Source: Diphasiastrum complanatum
Taxonomy: Eukaryota > Streptophyta > Lycopodiopsida > Lycopodiales > Lycopodiaceae
NCBI GenBank assembly: GCA_029204225.1
Contig: CM055109.1
Span: 24,826,422 to 24,890,421 of the forward strand
Length of the DNA: 64,000 nucleotides
Reading direction: 5' to 3'
In this document: positions 59,926-64,000 of the stretch, piece by piece
How the letters are laid out: every line of letters begins with the position of its first letter
How positions within the stretch are numbered: position 1 is the stretch's first letter
The notes under the pieces: model-generated
What the model was told of the DNA's origin: nothing
What the model saw: the letters and a program-made list of their open reading frames with translations, nothing else
Database searches by the model: none
Position numbers and translations under genes: made by a program

Positions 59926-60404
59926 CTTTACCTTTGTGTACTTGATTTATAAAGACACTAGAGACGACATTAGTTGGAGGAGAAAAATTTCAAACCAAAA
60001 GCGACGGTACTAAATTCAAAATGAGCAATTCCCCCTAAAACCGGTTCCAGCGGGAGTATTCAAATTAGAAAGCACTAATTCTTGGTTCCTGCTACTTTAG
60101 CCATTAGTGAGAAAAGTACATCAAATAATTTATATTTCTTAGTGTCTACTTGTGTTCTTTACACTAATATTATGATTAAACTATGCATGTTTACTATTGT
60201 TATGATTTAATCAGAATCAATCACAATTGCATGCATCTTCATGCTCGAGGGCATTATGCCGTAAAGCCCATAATAGCTTTGGCCTATTGAAATAAAGTTC
60301 TAACTTTTACATCGGATCCACTACACTTAGAGCCATGGCTCTAAAATCTAGAAAGCCCTTCATAATAATTACTTAAAGTGTCAACAAATACAATAATATC
60401 ACAT
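59926..60404 (-). promoter_or_regulatory. Proximal 5' region of SPH pseudogene 3
   Basis: Inverted counterpart of 2,361-2,850, including the TATA-like TTATAAAT near 59,946. It closely resembles the intact gene's region (closer than copy 2), which suggests that locus 3 and locus 1 are the nearest relatives. Confidence 0.3.
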
Positions 60405-62050
60405 GTCAACAAGGCCTAAATAAACACCCGTTCCTTAAAATGATGTTAGGGTTCTTGAGCCAAGTACACAAATGAAAAGGCCTATGCATCTTTTTTCCCT
60501 ACTTATTAAATTCTAAAATGGCACATAGTATATTTAAATAGTACCATATGATTGGGAAGAGTTTCATTGTGACCATATGCTTGTGTGGGAAAGCTTCTAA
60601 GACTTATCACGTGACCAACATAGAAATTCGTTCCTTCCTTTTTGGATAGGCGGAGGCTACAGTAAAAATAATTAAACAGCAACATCACAATGGGCGACAA
60701 GCCACATTTCTTTTTTGCAGTTCTGGGGTGCACCTAGTTCTATTTGTCAGCAATAGCTTATGGATGCAATTTGTGATTTATGACTCAATTCAATGCACGT
60801 GTCCAACGAGTTGATTCATGTGGTATGATAGTCCTTTTTTAACTCGTCACATATTGTAGAGATCCAACATAGGTCATTTTTTGGGTGTTTAGATTCTTTC
60901 CACGCATATTCATCTATGTTTACCTATTTATTTGTCTATTTTTTAATTTTGCAAATGTTTGTTGGTTTTTTCGAATCTCACTACATAGGATAGAGTTGGT
61001 GTTTTTTGTGGCCAACCTTTTAACGATTACCAGGTTTATGACTTAATCTTCAAAGTTTAGATTTTAGTTGTTAAGGTTTTTTATATACAAACTTTTGATG
61101 ACTCAATATTAATTTCTAATGGTTTTCATGGGTTTTTATGCATGCCCAAAGGAACCCTCATAGAAGTCCCAAACCTGCAAATTTTTACATTCATTATAGA
61201 AATTGTTTGATTGTTTTTTAATCTTATTTTAAATGCAAATTGTTCTAGGTTAGGAATCTAAGTGATGGTGCAATTTTCCAGAATCTCAAATTCAACAAGA
61301 AGTATTTTAATGAATCTAAATCGATAAGGGAAAAGGCCAATTATATTATTAAACATTAATTTATATTTCATCCTAAATGCCATTCTATTTCATTGTATAT
61401 GACTTAAATTAATGGCAAATTAGAGAATGATTATAAATTACAAAGTGTGTGGAGCCCTACTTTGTAATAAACTATACATTTAATGTGCAATTTAGATTTT
61501 TTGTATATGATATAGAAGTTTGAACGAGCTAACTTTGTCCGATGTATTAAAATTGACATCGTAAAGGCAAATTCTATTGATTGGGGCCAAACTATTTTGA
61601 AGATGTAGGTACGTAATGATGTAAATCCAACCAAGTGACTGGTCATGTTAACATCCAATGTCTACAAACCTCTATGCACTATAACTAGGTGAGAGTGTGT
61701 CATTTGATGTCATGTTAACAGCCATGTTATTTTTTATGCTACATCTACAAACCGCTTTGCACTATAAGTAGGTCTTTGCCATGTTCAATCTTAGTGCTCT
61801 AAGATTCTTAGCTACAATTACCAAAGTAAAACATATACACTTCTAACTCTGAATTGGTGTCAATAATGTTTGTGACAAGTATATTAGTACGATATTAGCA
61901 AAACCTTTGATGTTACTAGATGTCAAAGTAAAACCAAAATATTAGTTGATAACCAGTAACTTTTCACATAACCATCCTTTTGACTTTTGTATCATCAAAT
62001 CATATGAATAGCATTGCTTCTCTTTCTTGGAGAATGATAATTATATGCGT
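60405..62050 (-). repeat. SPH-upstream block, copy 3 (inverted)
   Basis: Inverted counterpart of 39,684-41,640, without a copia LTR at its far end (ends GATAACCAGTAACTTTTCAC near 61,965). It is followed by about 80 bases also seen at 39,640-39,680. The junction to plus-strand array material lies at about 62,051. Confidence 0.75.
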
Positions 62051-64000
62051 AAACCTCATACATCAAATGATACACTCTTAGCTAGTTATACTGCTTTGCG
62101 GTTTGTAAATGCAGCTTAAAAAATAACATGGCTATTAACATGACATCAAATGACACATCTCACCTAGTTATAGTGCATAGAGGTTTGTAGACATTGCTTC
62201 AGAAATAACATGGATATTAACATGACCAGTCACTTGGCTAGGTTTACATCATCACATATCTACATCTTCGAAATAGTTTGGCCCCAATCAATAGAATTTG
62301 CCTTTATGATGTCAATTTTAATACATCGAACAAAGTTAGCTCATTTAATCTTCTATATCATGTAGAAAAAAACTGACCTGCACATTAAATGTATAATTTA
62401 TTACAAAGTAGGGCTCAACACACTTTGTAATTTACAATCATTCTCTAATTTGCCATTAATCTAAGTCATTTAAAATGAAATAGAATGGCATTTAGGATGA
62501 AATAGTAATTAATGTTTAATGATATAATTGGCCTATTCCCTTATCAATTTAGATTCATTAAAAGAATTCTTGTTGAATTTGAGATTCTGGAAAATTGCAC
62601 CATCACTTAGATGCCTATCCTAGATCAATTTGCATTCAAAATAAGATTAAAGAACAACCAAACATTTTCAGTAATGAATGTAAAAATTTGCAGGTTTGGG
62701 ACTTCTATGAGGATTCCTTTGGGGATGCATAAAAACCCATGAAAACCATTAAAAATCAATATTCAGTCATCAAAAGTTTGTAGATTAAGTCATAAATCTG
62801 GTAATCCTTAAAAGGTTTGCCACAAAAAACACCAACTCTATCCTATGTAGTGAGATTCCGAAAAATCAACAAACATTTGCAAAACTAAAAAATAAACAAA
62901 TAAACAAGTAAACATAGATGAATATGCGTGGAAAGAATCTCAACACCCAAAAAATGACGTATGCTGGATCTCTACAATATGTGATGAGTTAAAAATTGAC
63001 TTTTGGAAAGGTCAAGCTTTCATAAGTCAAAGTGGTTATGCTCTTTCCATGCTTAAGAAATTTCAAATGGAAAACTGTAAAGGCATGGATACTCCAACGG
63101 AGCAAATTGTAAAAGTTCCTATAAAGGAGGATAAAAGATCCTTCAAGAACAACCAAACATTTTCAGTAATGAATCTAAAAATTTGCAGGTTTGGGACTTC
63201 TATGAGGATTCCTTTGGGGATGCATAAAAACCCATGAAAACCATTAAAAATCAATATTCAGTCATCAAAAGTTTGTAGATTAAGTCATAAATCTGGTAAT
63301 CCTTAAAAGGTTTGCCACAAAAAACACCAACTCTATCCTGTGTAGTGAGATTCCAAAAAATCAACAAACATTTGCAAAACTAAAAAATAAACAAATAAAC
63401 AAGTAAACATAGATGAATATGCGTGGAAAGAATCTCAACACCCAAAAAATGACGTATGCTGGATCTCTACAATATGTGATGAGTTAAAAATTGACTTTTG
63501 GAAAGGTCAAGCTTTCATAAGTCAAAGTGGTTATGCTCTTTCCATGCTTAAGAAATTTCAAATGGAAAACTGTAAAGGCATGGATACTCCAACGGAGCAA
63601 ATTGTAAAAGTTCCTATAAAGGAGGATAAAAGATCCTTCAAGGAGTTCACTCTTTATAGGAGTCTTATTGGCTCTCTTATTTGATTAAGAGTCACTAGGC
63701 TTGATCTAAGTTTTAGTGTGCACAAATTAAGCCAATACATGTAGGATCCAAAGATATGTCATTGGAAATTGGCAAAGAGAATCTTGAGATATGTATCTTC
63801 TACCTTAGACTATGGATTGATCTATAAAGGAGGCGATCTAACTTTTGTTGCATTTTCAGACTCGTATTTTGCAAGAGACAGAGTGGATAGAATATCCACA
63901 AGTGATTACACCGTTTTCATTGGAGGGAATCTAGTTTTTTGGCTATCAAAGAAGCAAGCACCTATATCCTTGTCATTTTGTGAAGCTGAGTACAAAGCTC
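62051..64000 (+). repeat. Array material resuming to window end
   Basis: The block begins in mid-unit (AACCTCATACATCAAATG) and runs to an RT piece at 62,991. After 157 bases the RT jumps back (TTCAAG joined to AACAACC at 63,147/63,148) to repeat 495 bases of block. A second RT piece starts at 63,486, followed by RNase H (63,774 on) that is cut by the window end. The same two shared stops are present. Confidence 0.85.

Overview
This is plant nuclear DNA from a large, repeat-rich genome. It is AT-rich and intron-bearing, it is packed with decayed Ty1/copia and Ty3/gypsy retrotransposons, and it carries a plant-type S-protein homologue (SPH, S1 family). The species cannot be named from the sequence. 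There is no bacterial or organellar gene organisation, and I saw no rRNA, tRNA or CRISPR array.

Layout: 1-4,351 holds a copia 3' end, LTR-derived sequence, a non-coding 'SPH-upstream block', a (CT)n tract and a two-exon SPH gene (2,899-4,163) that looks intact. 4,395-9,280 holds a copia fragment, a candidate retroposed insert, an inverted SPH-upstream block interrupted by a well-bounded copia LTR (6,877-7,588), and a nearly open copia pol. 9,281-16,575 is different in kind: a CT microsatellite, a palindrome cluster, an unknown intron-containing pseudogene, and two neighbouring minus-strand pseudogenes, one ULP/SENP-type C48 protease and one divergent histone H3-like reading frame. 16,576-18,650 is another copia 3' half with its LTR. 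19,756-28,357 is a minus-strand tandem array of a 2,432-bp composite unit (copia RT/RNase H, deleted LTR, SPH-upstream block). 28,358-29,112 is an SPH intron plus exon 2 copy. 29,259-33,410 is a long inverted repeat around duplicated copia RNase H pieces; its right arm continues into a decayed gypsy element (to about 37,560). 38,725-38,990 is a second gypsy lineage. 39,684-43,006 is a second SPH locus (pseudogene) broken by a copia element (43,007-48,522). That element leads into a plus-strand array of the same composite unit (49,888-59,310), a third, inverted SPH locus (59,311-62,050), and more array material to the end.

The unifying theme is repeated duplication, inversion and tandem amplification of one SPH locus with a copia element that inserted beside it. 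Both arrays share the same internal deletion and the same nonsense codons, so they amplified as DNA and not as active retrotransposons. The only gene here that still looks functional is the SPH gene at 2,899-4,163. The histone H3-like/ULP-like pair is the most unexpected gene content.
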